A stretch of DNA of 38,373 bases from Calditrichota bacterium (GTDB lineage: Bacteria > Calditrichota > Calditrichia > Calditrichales > Calditrichaceae): positions 1 to 38,373 of the forward strand of contig RQOG01000146.1 in assembly GCA_003854985.1 (NCBI GenBank). Direction: 5' to 3'. Below, in pieces: positions 7,852-16,985 of the stretch. Below the pieces are notes generated by a model, which searched no databases, was not told the DNA's origin, and saw nothing but the letters and a program-made list of their open reading frames with translations. Each line of letters opens with the position of its first letter. Within the stretch, counting starts at the first letter, position 1. The position numbers and the translations under genes are program-made.

Positions 7852-9225
7852 CTAAGAATTGAACTGCTTTCCGGCCAGTTGCTTTGTTCGGTAAAAAAAA
7901 CGGCAGATAAAGAACGTCGCCGCCAGGCTCAGCGCGACGACAAATCCAAACCAGATGCCGTTTACACCGAAACCGAAAACAAAGCCTAAAATATAACCAA
8001 CCGGTAATCCGACCACCCAGTAGGCGATAAAAGAAAAATACATCGGAATTTTCACGTCTTTAATGCCCCGCAAAATACCCAGCCCCACCGCCTGCTGACC
8101 GTCCGAGATCTGAAATATGGCGGCGATGATCATCAAAGTGGAGCAGAGGGCTAATACTTCCTGATCATCGATAAACAGAGCCGGAAACCAGTGACGACCG
8201 ATGACAAAACTAACGGCAAAGGTTATCATTACGGCGGCGCTCATAATCATAGCCGAAAATCCGGCCAGGCGGACTTTGCCGATATTATTTTGCCCTAAAG
8301 CATGACCAACCCGTATCGTTCCGGCGGCGGCAATGCCCAATACCACCATAAACGACGCCGACGCCATACTCAAAGCAATCTGGTGCGCCGCCAGCGATTT
8401 ATCGCCTAACCAGCCGATCATTATTGCGGAAAAGGCAAAGGCCCCGATTTCAAAAAAGTTCTGCATGCCGGAAGGAATACCGATCCGTAGTATTTCCTTC
8501 ATCACCGGCCGGTTAATACTTTTAAAACGCAGACCAGCATCAAACGGTTTAAACCGCGGGCTGTGCAAAACATAAGTCATCATGGCTGCGGCCATAAATA
8601 TCCGGGTAGCTAAGGTGGAAATTCCCGCACCTTTTAAACCTAAGGCCGGCATGCCCCAATTGCCGTAAATAAAAAGCCAGTTGGAGAAAATATTGATGCC
8701 ATTGGCCAGAATGGTTATATACATGGCCGGTTTCATAAACGTCAGACCTTCCGTAAACTGCCGGTAAGTCTGGAACAACATAAACGGCAGGACGGACAAG
8801 CCGATTATCTGCGCATACGGAACGGCCTCCTGCGCCACTTTCTCCGGTTGATTTAAAAAGGGTATCAGGAAGGACATACCGAATATTACCAGGATTAATA
8901 TAAATGAAGCGGCCATATTCAATAGAAGGGATTGCCGCAAAATAATACCGCATCCGCCGATATTCTCTTTTCCTCTTTCAATTGAAACCAGCGGCGAAAT
9001 GGCGAAAGTCAGGCCCAGACCGAAAATCACAATCAACATTACCAGCCCGTTTACAAGAGAGGAGGCTGCCAAAGGCGCCGAACCCACTGCGCCCACCATC
9101 AAACTGTCTTCCACGCCCAGCATCACATGGCTGAGTTGACCGATTGCTACCGGGTATCCGAGCTTTATCGTTTCTTCCAGGTGTCCGGGTAGCAGTGCTT
9201 TTATTTCTTTAAACGACCGGTGCAT
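7852..9225 (-). CDS. MATE family multidrug/cation efflux transporter
   Basis: This 457-residue integral membrane protein has about 12 hydrophobic segments arranged as two six-helix halves. The N-terminal helix region (YPVAIGQLSHVMLGVEDSLMVG, then PLAASSLVNG) is the typical MATE opening. The second half repeats the pattern with GIPSGMQNFFEIGAFAFSAIMIGWLG and the AAHQIALS element. MATE proteins export cationic or aromatic compounds across the inner membrane in exchange for Na+ or H+. This one resembles the NorM-like branch. The gene is read leftward and is divergent from the SpoIIM-containing operon. The 211 nt between the two starts holds paired inverted repeats. The compound exported cannot be inferred. 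Confidence 0.93.
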   Translation of the reverse strand: MHRSFKEIKALLPGHLEETIKLGYPVAIGQLSHVMLGVEDSLMVGAVGSAPLAASSLVNGLVMLIVIFGLGLTFAISPLVSIERGKENIGGCGIILRQSLLLNMAASFILILVIFGMSFLIPFLNQPEKVAQEAVPYAQIIGLSVLPFMLFQTYRQFTEGLTFMKPAMYITILANGINIFSNWLFIYGNWGMPALGLKGAGISTLATRIFMAAAMMTYVLHSPRFKPFDAGLRFKSINRPVMKEILRIGIPSGMQNFFEIGAFAFSAIMIGWLGDKSLAAHQIALSMASASFMVVLGIAAAGTIRVGHALGQNNIGKVRLAGFSAMIMSAAVMITFAVSFVIGRHWFPALFIDDQEVLALCSTLMIIAAIFQISDGQQAVGLGILRGIKDVKIPMYFSFIAYWVVGLPVGYILGFVFGFGVNGIWFGFVVALSLAATFFICRFFYRTKQLAGKQFNS

Positions 9226-9338
9226 TTATCTGCTTCTGATAATAATTTCACCTAACATTTAAACCTAAAGGTTCGAAAATTAAATAAAATAGTTGCGCGA
9301 AGAAAATCTGAATTTCCGGTGTTTGGTGAAAATAGTCG

Positions 9339-9394
9339 CTGATAAGGTTAATCAGAAAGACAGGCAGATTGATAACGGGTAGATATTCTGCCTG
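9339..9394. promoter_or_regulatory. Paired inverted repeats upstream of the SpoIIM/MoxR operon
   Basis: Two inverted repeats lie side by side between the divergent MATE and SpoIIM genes. The first is CTGAT (9339-9343) with ATCAG (9351-9355). The second is CAGGCAGA (9361-9368) with TCTGCCTG (9387-9394), a perfect 8-bp repeat with an 18-nt spacer. They end 42 nt before the SpoIIM start, so they could be an operator or a 5'-leader hairpin. There is no U-tract, so a terminator is unlikely. No regulator is assigned. Confidence 0.4.
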
Positions 9395-9436
9395 ATAAAT
9401 CTTATATTTACATTTTTATTAATTCATCGAAAGAAT

Positions 9437-10387
9437 ATGCAGGAAGTCGTTTTTTTAAAACAAAACATGAAAGACTGGAAAGCCTTCGAAAAGCTGCTGG
9501 ATGAGCGTTCAAAGGTTAATCCCGATAGTTTGGCTGATTTATTTGTGCGGCTGACCGATGACTTATCTTATGCCCGGACTAATTACCCGGGCAGTAAAAT
9601 AGTAAGCTACCTGAACGATCTGGCCGCCAAAGCGCATCAGAAATTATACAGGAATAAAAAAGAGCGCCGAGGCAGATTTGTACAATTCTGGAAATATGAA
9701 CTTCCGGAAGTATATTTCAGCGCCCGTAAGGAAATAATTATTTCTTTTACGATCTTTATAATCTCCATTTGTATCGGTTTGGTTTCAGCCGCAAACGATG
9801 TGAAATTTATCCGGATGATTTTAGGCGACAGCTATGTGAACCTGACGCTCGATAATATCGAAAAGGGCGACCCGCTGGCAATTTATAAGGAAATGCAACA
9901 GGTGCCTATGTTTCTCGGCATCACCATGAATAATATCTATGTTTCGTTTTTAGCTTTTATTTTTGGCATTTTCTTTTCAGTCGGAACCGGTTACCTGTTA
10001 TTCACTAACGGAATCATGCTCGGCTCTTTCCAGTATTTGTTTTATGAAAACGGACTGCTTGTAAAATCACTGCTTGTCATCTGGATTCATGGCACACTGG
10101 AGATATCGGCAATTATTATTGCCGGCGCGGCCGGTTTAACCATGGGTAACGGTTTCCTGTTCCCCGGCACATATCCCCGCCTGACTTCTTTCCAGCGAAA
10201 TGCAAAACGGGGATTAAAAATGGTAGTGGGTCTGGTGCCTGTTTTTATTATAGCCGGTTTTCTGGAAAGTTTTGTTACCCGTTACACGGAAATGCCGGTC
10301 TGGTTCAGTCTTTTAATAATCGGATCATCCCTAAGTTTTATTGTATGGTATTTTTTCTTATATCCTGTTAAACTGCAAAGGAGGTAA
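9437..10387 (+). CDS. SpoIIM/DUF95 family membrane protein
   Basis: The 316-residue protein starts with about 90 soluble residues (a helical FEKLLDERSKVNPDSLADLF segment typical of the family). Several membrane helices follow: about 97-117, 150-172, 178-200, 210-235, 262-280 and 288-308. The family is named for the Bacillus stage II sporulation protein M. Outside sporeformers it is a common partner of RDD, DUF58, MoxR and DUF4129 proteins, as here, and its role there is unknown. The characteristic segment MNNIYVSFLAFIFGI followed by GTGYLLFTNGIMLG is present. It is the first gene of the operon; its stop lies only 3 nt before the next start. Confidence 0.88.
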   Translation: MQEVVFLKQNMKDWKAFEKLLDERSKVNPDSLADLFVRLTDDLSYARTNYPGSKIVSYLNDLAAKAHQKLYRNKKERRGRFVQFWKYELPEVYFSARKEIIISFTIFIISICIGLVSAANDVKFIRMILGDSYVNLTLDNIEKGDPLAIYKEMQQVPMFLGITMNNIYVSFLAFIFGIFFSVGTGYLLFTNGIMLGSFQYLFYENGLLVKSLLVIWIHGTLEISAIIIAGAAGLTMGNGFLFPGTYPRLTSFQRNAKRGLKMVVGLVPVFIIAGFLESFVTRYTEMPVWFSLLIIGSSLSFIVWYFFLYPVKLQRR

Positions 10388-10390
10388 AAA

Positions 10391-11257
10391 ATGGGTGAAT
10401 TTAAGTACATTGAAGTGCAAAAATCGAGAGATCTGGGCCAGATTCTTAACGCGTCTTTTTCATTTATGAGCCAGAATTTCAAAAATCTGAGCCTAAGCGT
10501 GTTATATATCGGCGGCCTGCCTCTGTTGATATCTATTCTTTATAATGTCTTTGTACAATGGGATTCCGCCTTTAATATCGGATTTACCGGTTCGATCGGC
10601 AGTGAATTTTTTATCACCTTTTTAGGTTCATTCATAATTAATATGGTGGCGTTGGTATTCATTACCCTGGTGCCGGTGGTTTATATTAAGATTTATATTG
10701 AAAAAAAGTCCAATGATATTTCCATAGATGAAGTGTGGGCCGGGATATCTCCTTTATTCTTTAGAGTGTTTTTTGCGGATGTAGTTGTTGCCATAATAAC
10801 CGTAGTAGCGTTATTGTTTATTGTTATTCCGGGAGTTTATGTAGCTGTAATTTTCAGTCTTGTTTCAGTAATAATTGCTATAGAAGGCGCCGGGTTAGGA
10901 CAGGCTATGGGGCGTAGTTCCAGATTGATCAACGGACGCTGGTGGTTTACATTTGGCTTGTTAATTGTCATAACCATTATCACCTATGCCCTGAGTTTTA
11001 TTTTCCAGATACCAACTTATGTAACAACGTTTACTCTGCCTTTTATTTATAAAGATGCCAATTTACTGACGGAATCTTTCTGGCTGTTGCGTGTGATGAG
11101 CGGCTTCGGCCAGCTTTCCAGTTTTTTCTATGCCTTTTATAGTGTAGGGCTTACTTTCCATTATTTCAGCCTGGTTGAGCAAAAAGAAGCCACGGGATTG
11201 TTTAATAAAATTGATGCGCTTGAAGGAGCCAATCCGGTATCCGATGCCAGTCTTTAA
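10391..11257 (+). CDS. Multi-pass membrane protein of the SpoIIM/MoxR operon
   Basis: This 288-residue protein starts with a short cytosolic N-terminus (EVQKSRDLGQILNASFSFM) and has about six hydrophobic segments (roughly 33-53, 72-100, 126-147, 146-165, 184-205 and 240-258). The phrase QAMGRSSRLINGRWWFTFG near residues 171-189 resembles the loop in DUF975- and glycerophosphodiesterase-membrane-domain-like proteins. The fit is loose, so I call it only a membrane protein. An excellent ribosome site (AAAGGAGGT) sits inside the end of the preceding gene, and its own 3' end overlaps the next start by 14 nt. This tight packing argues that it is a component of the same complex or process. Confidence 0.85.
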   Translation: MGEFKYIEVQKSRDLGQILNASFSFMSQNFKNLSLSVLYIGGLPLLISILYNVFVQWDSAFNIGFTGSIGSEFFITFLGSFIINMVALVFITLVPVVYIKIYIEKKSNDISIDEVWAGISPLFFRVFFADVVVAIITVVALLFIVIPGVYVAVIFSLVSVIIAIEGAGLGQAMGRSSRLINGRWWFTFGLLIVITIITYALSFIFQIPTYVTTFTLPFIYKDANLLTESFWLLRVMSGFGQLSSFFYAFYSVGLTFHYFSLVEQKEATGLFNKIDALEGANPVSDASL

Positions 11258-11966
11258 GATAATCTTAATCATATCAGGGCTGCTGTACAGCCTGTCGGCG
11301 CAGCAGTCCGAATTTTACCCGATTCAGCAGGTTGATGAAAATGTTGTTTCCATACAACGGGTTCTGCCTGATTCGGCGCTTAACGTTTATCAGGCGGACA
11401 AGGATTTCCAAAAAATGTTTAGCGAAAGAACACAGGTCAGCGTCTGGGGTATGATCTGGGCTTGGTTTTGGTACAACATATTACGCTTCATTTTTACACC
11501 GGCGTTGATGCCCTTCTGGCATGCACTTTTTTATATCGTAATCGCAGGTATTTTTATTTATTTTATTTCCAGAGTTCTCAAATCTTCTCCGCGCGGATTG
11601 TTTTTTAAATCCAGAAAGGCGGCGCAAACCGGTAATCCGGCTGTTTTCAGCACGGAAGATATCAATTCGGACGCTTCGGATAAACTAAAACAGGCCATTG
11701 AAAATAAAGATTTTCGCGAAGCGCTGCGTATTCTGTTTGTCCGGACCCTACAACTATTGCAGAAAAACAGACTGATCATCTTTCAAAAGGGTAAAACAAA
11801 CCTGGAATACCTGCGCGAAATTTCCAAACCGGATTTTCAAAGCGGCTTCCGGAATTTAGCGCTGATTTTTGATTACGTCTGGTACGGAGAGTTTGCAATC
11901 TCTGAAGAAAGGTTTAAGAGGTTTCAACAGTATTTCAATGATTATCATAAACTATTGGGCCGCTGA
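11244..11966 (+). CDS. DUF4129 domain protein
   Basis: I start at ATG 11244 rather than at upstream ATG 11175, because from 11244 the protein opens with a signal-like MPVFKIILIISGLLYSLSAQ. The upstream start would only overlap the preceding gene and add a charged stretch. The 240-residue product has an exported N-terminal part, one membrane helix near residues 92-112 (FWHALFYIVIAGIFIYFIS), and a C-terminal cytosolic DUF4129 domain. That domain is recognisable by DFREALRILFVRTLQLL, GKTNLEYLREI and FDYVWYGEFAISEERF. DUF4129 proteins of unknown function are found beside MoxR and DUF58 genes, and in some lineages fused to transglutaminase domains. The stop abuts the next GTG start directly. Confidence 0.86.
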   Translation: MPVFKIILIISGLLYSLSAQQSEFYPIQQVDENVVSIQRVLPDSALNVYQADKDFQKMFSERTQVSVWGMIWAWFWYNILRFIFTPALMPFWHALFYIVIAGIFIYFISRVLKSSPRGLFFKSRKAAQTGNPAVFSTEDINSDASDKLKQAIENKDFREALRILFVRTLQLLQKNRLIIFQKGKTNLEYLREISKPDFQSGFRNLALIFDYVWYGEFAISEERFKRFQQYFNDYHKLLGR

Positions 11967-13145
11967 GTGAAAGCGATAAAAAAACCATATGTATTTCTCA
12001 TTTCAGGGTTTCTGATACTTTTTCTTGTCCAGCTTTGTGATAAGGACGGACTGGATTGGCGGCCTACTTTTTCCAACGAAGAGAAAATTCCCTTTTCGGC
12101 TTTTATTCTGTATGATCTGCTTGACGAATTGTTTCCGGAGCAGGACATCCTGATTTCTTATAACTCCTTTTACCAGGCGGCCGACAGTACGGATTTTCGC
12201 GGCTCAAACTGGATTTTTATGAATACGCAATTCAATCCGGATTTTCTGGATACCGATAAAATGCTGAATTATGTGAGCGCCGGTAATTGTGTTTTTATCA
12301 GTGCGGCCTATGTAACAGGTCCTTTGGCCGATTCCCTGAAATTGCACAGTGGATTCACTGTTTTTACCGGTGATTCCATTCAGCTTAATTTTCTGGATAC
12401 GGGCATAAAACTACAGAAACCGTATCCTATTCAAAAAATCGGGATGTATAACTATTTTTCATCTTATGACACGTCAAAGGTAACGGTTTTAGGCCGGGAC
12501 GAATCCGGAAAAGTAAATTTTATAAAAAACCAATATGGTAAAGGATTCTTTCTGCTTCATTCCGTGCCCTATGCCTTTACCAATTACCAGATTCTTAAAA
12601 AAGGCACGCTTGCCTATCAAGCAGGCGCCTTTACTTATCTTCCCGTGCAAAGAACCATCTGGGATGAATATTACAAAGAATCCCGCGCTGAGCTGAAATC
12701 GCCTTTAAAATACATATTTAACCGTCAGCCTTTAAGATGGGCTTACTATACGAGCCTTATCGGATTATTATTGTTCATGGTTTTTGCCGCCCGGCGCAGG
12801 CAGAGAAGCATTCCCGTGGTCCAACCTCCGAAAAACGATACGCTCGGTTTTGTCAAAACGGTGGCCGGTCTGTATTTTCAGCATGGCGATCATAAGAATC
12901 TGATAGAAAAAAAAGTTACTTACTTTTCTGAAACCCTGCGTTCAAAACTATATATACAGGAAGAACCGTTTACGGAACAATTTATCAACGCGCTTTCCGC
13001 GAAAACCGGCGTTAAAGAGGAAAAAGTACAGAAACTCTTTGATCACTTAGCGGATTTACGTAAACGTCCCAAAGTTTTAGAAAAGGATTTATTGGACGCC
13101 AATGGCGAAATCGACAAATTTAAAAAAGAAGCTAACATCTCCTGA
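11967..13145 (+). CDS. DUF4350 domain protein
   Basis: The 392-residue protein uses a GTG start that follows the upstream stop without any gap. One N-terminal membrane helix (about 8-23) leads to an extracytoplasmic DUF4350 domain. The domain opens with DWRPTFSNEEKIPFSAFILYD, the usual first motif of the family, and continues through alternating strands and helices resembling a class I glutamine amidotransferase-like or ABC-GldG-like fold. A second helix at about 253-270 is followed by RRRQR, marking a return to the cytosol, and by about 120 helical residues. Function is unknown. In other genomes DUF4350 genes pair with DUF4129, MoxR and DUF58, exactly as seen here. Confidence 0.84.
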   Translation: MKAIKKPYVFLISGFLILFLVQLCDKDGLDWRPTFSNEEKIPFSAFILYDLLDELFPEQDILISYNSFYQAADSTDFRGSNWIFMNTQFNPDFLDTDKMLNYVSAGNCVFISAAYVTGPLADSLKLHSGFTVFTGDSIQLNFLDTGIKLQKPYPIQKIGMYNYFSSYDTSKVTVLGRDESGKVNFIKNQYGKGFFLLHSVPYAFTNYQILKKGTLAYQAGAFTYLPVQRTIWDEYYKESRAELKSPLKYIFNRQPLRWAYYTSLIGLLLFMVFAARRRQRSIPVVQPPKNDTLGFVKTVAGLYFQHGDHKNLIEKKVTYFSETLRSKLYIQEEPFTEQFINALSAKTGVKEEKVQKLFDHLADLRKRPKVLEKDLLDANGEIDKFKKEANIS

Positions 13146-13157
13146 ACAAGGAAAGGT

Positions 13158-14141
13158 ATGAATATGGATGAAAATCTATTTGAAAAACGAACAGATCTTA
13201 CGGAATTAAAAAACAAAATCGACCTGATCCGGGCGGAAATAGGTAAAGTGATTGTGGGCCAGACGGAAATGATTGATTTATTAATTGCGGCGCTTTTATC
13301 CAATGGCCATGTTTTAATTGAAGGCGTGCCCGGCGTGGCGAAAACGCTTACCGCAAAATTACTGGCAAAAACCGTTTCCACAGGTTTTTCCCGTATTCAG
13401 TTTACCCCCGACCTGATGCCCTCGGATGTGCTGGGTACATCGGTTTTTAATGCCAAAACTTCGGAATTTGAATTCAAACCGGGACCTGTTTTTTCCAACA
13501 TGATCCTGATCGACGAAATTAACCGTTCTCCGGCCAAAACCCAATCCGCGCTTTTCGAGGTTATGGAAGAGAGACAGGTAAGTATCGATGGCAAGACCTA
13601 TCCGATGGAAACGCCGTTTATGGTTATCGCCACCCAGAATCCCATTGAACATGAAGGCACCTATCGTCTTCCTGAGGCGCAGATAGACCGTTTTCTTTTT
13701 AAGATTCAGGTCAATTATCCCTCCCTGGAAGAAGAAATAAAAATAATCGAAAGCTATCATAAGCACGAACATCAGTTAAATACCGGTCTGATGGAAAGCA
13801 TTCTGAGCGCGGAAGAATTATTTTCTCTGCAAAAGCAGATCAGCCGGATACATATCGAGCCGCACCTGGTTGAATATATTGCCCGTATCATCCAGCAAAC
13901 CCGTTCCCACCAGGCTTTGTATCTGGGAGGTTCGCCCAGGGCTTCGCTGGCCGTAATGATGGGAGCCAAATCGTTTGCGGCTATGTCCGGCAGAGATTTT
14001 ATTACCCCGGAAGATATCAGAATATGCTGTCAGCCGGCCCTTGTCCACAGAATATTAATGACGCCCGAGAAAGAAATTGAAGGCATTAAACCCGAAAAGG
14101 TTATTGAAGATATCCTTGCCGGGATCGAGGTACCCCGGTAG
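13158..14141 (+). CDS. MoxR family AAA+ ATPase
   Basis: The 327-residue cytosolic ATPase has the MoxR signature in order: Walker A GVPGVAKT (56-63), the QFTPDLMPSD loop (81-90), Walker B MILIDEINR (115-123), sensor 1 ATQN (158-161) and the EAQIDRF motif with arginine finger (173-179). A C-terminal lid carries GGSPRASLAVM, i.e. sensor 2. MoxR ATPases act as chaperones that insert metals or remodel vWA-domain partners. Here the direct partner should be the adjacent DUF58 protein, whose gene overlaps this stop by 1 nt. A second in-frame ATG lies two codons in (13164) and is an equally good start. Confidence 0.95.
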   Translation: MNMDENLFEKRTDLTELKNKIDLIRAEIGKVIVGQTEMIDLLIAALLSNGHVLIEGVPGVAKTLTAKLLAKTVSTGFSRIQFTPDLMPSDVLGTSVFNAKTSEFEFKPGPVFSNMILIDEINRSPAKTQSALFEVMEERQVSIDGKTYPMETPFMVIATQNPIEHEGTYRLPEAQIDRFLFKIQVNYPSLEEEIKIIESYHKHEHQLNTGLMESILSAEELFSLQKQISRIHIEPHLVEYIARIIQQTRSHQALYLGGSPRASLAVMMGAKSFAAMSGRDFITPEDIRICCQPALVHRILMTPEKEIEGIKPEKVIEDILAGIEVPR

Positions 14142-15472
14142 TGCGCTTTTTTAAAGATTTGTTTATATCGGAAAGAACCTTTATCATTCTTTCCGCAATT
14201 ATTGTGTTATTTGTCCTGGGACATTTTTATCCTTATTACGATGCGTTGGCCAGGACTATTTTAATCGGACTGATCGGGTTTTTTATTCTCGATTTGATCA
14301 TAGTCTTCCAGCATTCCTCATCGGTATCGGCCCGCCGGATAGCGGCGGAAAAATTATCCAACGGCGATATGAATATCATAAAGATTTGTATTGATAATTC
14401 CACCCCCCTTACGCTGGATGTTAAAATCATCGATGAACTGCCCGTTCAGTTACAGGAAAGAAATTTCAGTATAAAAGGGCGGCTGGAAGCGGAAAAAACA
14501 ACCACCATCGAGTATTCCATTTTGCCAAAGGAGAGAGGCGAATACTGGTTCGGCGCCTTAAATTTATATTTTTCCACGCTTTTAGGGCTTGCCCAAAGAA
14601 GAAGGAAATTTGAAGCGGATAAAATGCTGCCGGTTTATCCGTCCATTATTCAAATGAAAAAATTCGAATTATTTACCATAACCGGACGATTGGAAGAAGC
14701 CGGTCTTAAACGGCAGCGTAAACTCGGGCACACCATGGAATTTGAACATATCCGCAAATATATCCGGGGCGATGATTATCGCACCATAAACTGGAAGGCC
14801 ACCGCCCGGAAAGCCGAAGTTATGGTGAACCAGTTTGAAGATGAAAAATCGCAGCCGCTATATTGTGCTATCGATATGGGCCGGGTCATGAAAATGCCTT
14901 TTGAAGGCATGACCTTGCTGGATTATGCCATTAATGCCAGCCTGGCGTTAACCAATGTTTCGGTAAAAAAGCAGGATAAAGCCGGCATTATCACTTTTTC
15001 GCATAAGCTGGAATCCCTGCTGCCTGCACGGCGCCGGTTCGGCCAGATGAAATACATACTGGAACTGCTTTATAACCAGGCTACCAATTTTAAGGAAAGC
15101 GGATTTGAACATCTGTATGCGGCGATTACTCATAAATTATCCCAAAGAAGCATGATTTTTCTGTTTACCAATTTCGAAACCTTAAACAGCCTTTATCGCC
15201 AATTGCCTTATCTGAAAGCGATAGCCGGCAGACATCTTTTGGTGGTAATCTTTTTTAAAAATGTGGAATTGTACGAATTAAGAAACAGCCCGGTCCGAAA
15301 TACGGAAGAATTGTACATACAGACCATCGCTGAAAAATTTGCATTTGAAAAAAAACAAATTACTTTTGAGCTTAATCGCAACGGAATTAATAATATCTTA
15401 ACGACCCCGCAGCAGTTAACCATCGATGCGATTAACCGCTATCTGGAAATTAAAGCGCGGGGAATGATTTAA
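14141..15472 (+). CDS. DUF58 (vWA-like) membrane protein
   Basis: The 443-residue protein begins at GTG 14141, whose G is also the last base of the MoxR stop codon. Two N-terminal membrane helices (about 13-30 and 36-56) are followed by a beta-rich extracytoplasmic-type segment. Then comes the DUF58 hallmark FEHIRKYIRGDDYRTINWKA near residues 201-220 and a vWA-like domain. In the expected MIDAS position the sequence is AIDMGRVM (about 243-250) instead of D-x-S-x-S, so the metal site looks degenerate, as in many DUF58 proteins. It is probably the client of the preceding MoxR ATPase. The cellular process is unknown. Confidence 0.92.
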   Translation: MRFFKDLFISERTFIILSAIIVLFVLGHFYPYYDALARTILIGLIGFFILDLIIVFQHSSSVSARRIAAEKLSNGDMNIIKICIDNSTPLTLDVKIIDELPVQLQERNFSIKGRLEAEKTTTIEYSILPKERGEYWFGALNLYFSTLLGLAQRRRKFEADKMLPVYPSIIQMKKFELFTITGRLEEAGLKRQRKLGHTMEFEHIRKYIRGDDYRTINWKATARKAEVMVNQFEDEKSQPLYCAIDMGRVMKMPFEGMTLLDYAINASLALTNVSVKKQDKAGIITFSHKLESLLPARRRFGQMKYILELLYNQATNFKESGFEHLYAAITHKLSQRSMIFLFTNFETLNSLYRQLPYLKAIAGRHLLVVIFFKNVELYELRNSPVRNTEELYIQTIAEKFAFEKKQITFELNRNGINNILTTPQQLTIDAINRYLEIKARGMI

Positions 15473-15490
15473 AAAGGAATTTTCTTTCGA

Positions 15491-16228
15491 ATGGATACGA
15501 TCCGTGTTCAAACTGCCCAAAATGTTGACCTTGAATATGAAATTGCCAGCATTGGCGACCGTATTTTAGCCTATCTTTTAGACGCTGTATTTTTAATCGC
15601 GTATCTGGTAGTTGTAATGATAATTACTGCGATTATATTTGGCAGTGGATTAGATCACCGTTATATCGGCTGGATTTTTTTATTATTACTGCCCTATTTG
15701 TTTTATGATTTATTATGCGAAACGCTTATGGACGGGCAGAGTTTCGGTAAAAAACTAAGACAAATTAAAGTTATTAGAATAGATGGTTCCCAGCCGACGC
15801 TGGGCAATTATCTGTTACGATGGTTGCTGCGCCTTGTTGATATCGGCCTTTCATACGGCGGCGTAGCTTTGTTAACCATCCTCATCAATGGCAAAGGACA
15901 ACGTCTGGGTGATCTGGCTGCCGGTACAACGGTAATTAAACTGGTAAAACGGACGGAAATAAAGGACACTATTTTTACCAACGTGGAAGACACCTACCAG
16001 CCGGTATTCCGTCAGGTTGTAAACCTGGACGATAAGACAATCGAAATCATAAAAGAAGTATTGAATACCTTTCTTGATGAGGACCGCCATGGACTTACAC
16101 GGCAGAAGCTGACACTGAAAACCCAAAGAGTAATTGAAAATAAACTCGGCCTGAAATCGGGAATGGAAGCGAAGCCCTTTCTGCAAACCATACTTAAGGA
16201 TTATAACTATCTAAAAGGTAAAATATAA
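15491..16228 (+). CDS. RDD family membrane protein
   Basis: The 245-residue protein contains an RDD domain: ASIGDRILAYLLDAVFL at about residues 19-35 with the conserved Arg and Asp, and GQSFGKKLRQIKVIRIDG (about 82-99). Further on are LLRWLLRLVDIG and GQRLGDLAAGTTVIK (136-150). Three membrane helices lie at about 30-50, 58-76 and 113-132. A cytosolic C-terminal tail of about 90 residues is predicted to be helical (TIEIIKEVLNTFLDE). RDD proteins are poorly characterised and some act as Na+(Li+)/H+ antiporters. In this cluster they are a routine partner of SpoIIM and MoxR/DUF58. The gene is 18 nt after DUF58 and is likely in the same transcript. Confidence 0.9.
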   Translation: MDTIRVQTAQNVDLEYEIASIGDRILAYLLDAVFLIAYLVVVMIITAIIFGSGLDHRYIGWIFLLLLPYLFYDLLCETLMDGQSFGKKLRQIKVIRIDGSQPTLGNYLLRWLLRLVDIGLSYGGVALLTILINGKGQRLGDLAAGTTVIKLVKRTEIKDTIFTNVEDTYQPVFRQVVNLDDKTIEIIKEVLNTFLDEDRHGLTRQKLTLKTQRVIENKLGLKSGMEAKPFLQTILKDYNYLKGKI

Positions 16229-16256
16229 ATATTCTTTATAGATTGCGGGGCTGTAG

Positions 16257-16841
16257 ATGAATAACTATCCTTTCATTACACGATCCGAAATAGAGCAACA
16301 TATTTCTCCTGCTCTTTTAAGAGTAAATACAATAATCACTTTGGCTATCCTCGCGGGACCGTTCATTCTGTTGATTGGCATAATAGTGATTTATCAGACG
16401 GGGCAGAATATCGGAACGGCTGACTCAATTTATGGCACCTTCATATTTTTAATCAGGATATTTGTCATTTATTTGTTTCTTTTATATGGCGCGTACATTA
16501 TTTTACCAAAATTTATGCTGAAATCCGAATTTATTAAAAAACGAATTTCCGATGCCGAACCAGGCACACCGGTTGAAACATCCGTTATTTTCCTTGGCAA
16601 ACTGACTAATTTTGACCGGCAGTTCATGATAATTCGTTTAGCCCTGCTGGAAGGCGCCTCTTTGTTTGGTATGGTTCTGCTTTTTATGGCCATAAATAAC
16701 GGCCCTGTTGAATCTATGCCGGAAATATGGTTATTTGTCGTACCCTCTTTGATACAATTGATCATCACGATAAAAGAATATCTGCCCAAAGAAAAACTGA
16801 TTCAGCGGATAGAAAAATATATCTCTATTTTAAATAGCTGA
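16257..16841 (+). CDS. Hypothetical four-helix membrane protein
   Basis: The 194-residue protein has four clear hydrophobic segments at about residues 24-46, 61-84, 125-147 and 157-173. Between helices 2 and 3 lies a charged loop of about 40 residues (KSEFIKKRISDAEPGTPVETS). The C-terminal tail is basic and helical. I do not recognise the family. It begins 28 nt after the RDD gene in the same direction with GGGG before the ATG, so it may be the last member of the operon. The looser spacing leaves open that it is only a neighbour. Confidence 0.72.
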   Translation: MNNYPFITRSEIEQHISPALLRVNTIITLAILAGPFILLIGIIVIYQTGQNIGTADSIYGTFIFLIRIFVIYLFLLYGAYIILPKFMLKSEFIKKRISDAEPGTPVETSVIFLGKLTNFDRQFMIIRLALLEGASLFGMVLLFMAINNGPVESMPEIWLFVVPSLIQLIITIKEYLPKEKLIQRIEKYISILNS

Positions 16842-16985
16842 CAGGCAGGATTATTAAAATCTTTAATTTTGATTTCAGAATAAAATACAATAAAAGGTAA
16901 TGGTTGCTAAAATCCGGGTTAAATACTGTTCGAAATATTTTAACGACCCTGAAAAACCACCATATGATAATCTTTAGAAAGAATA

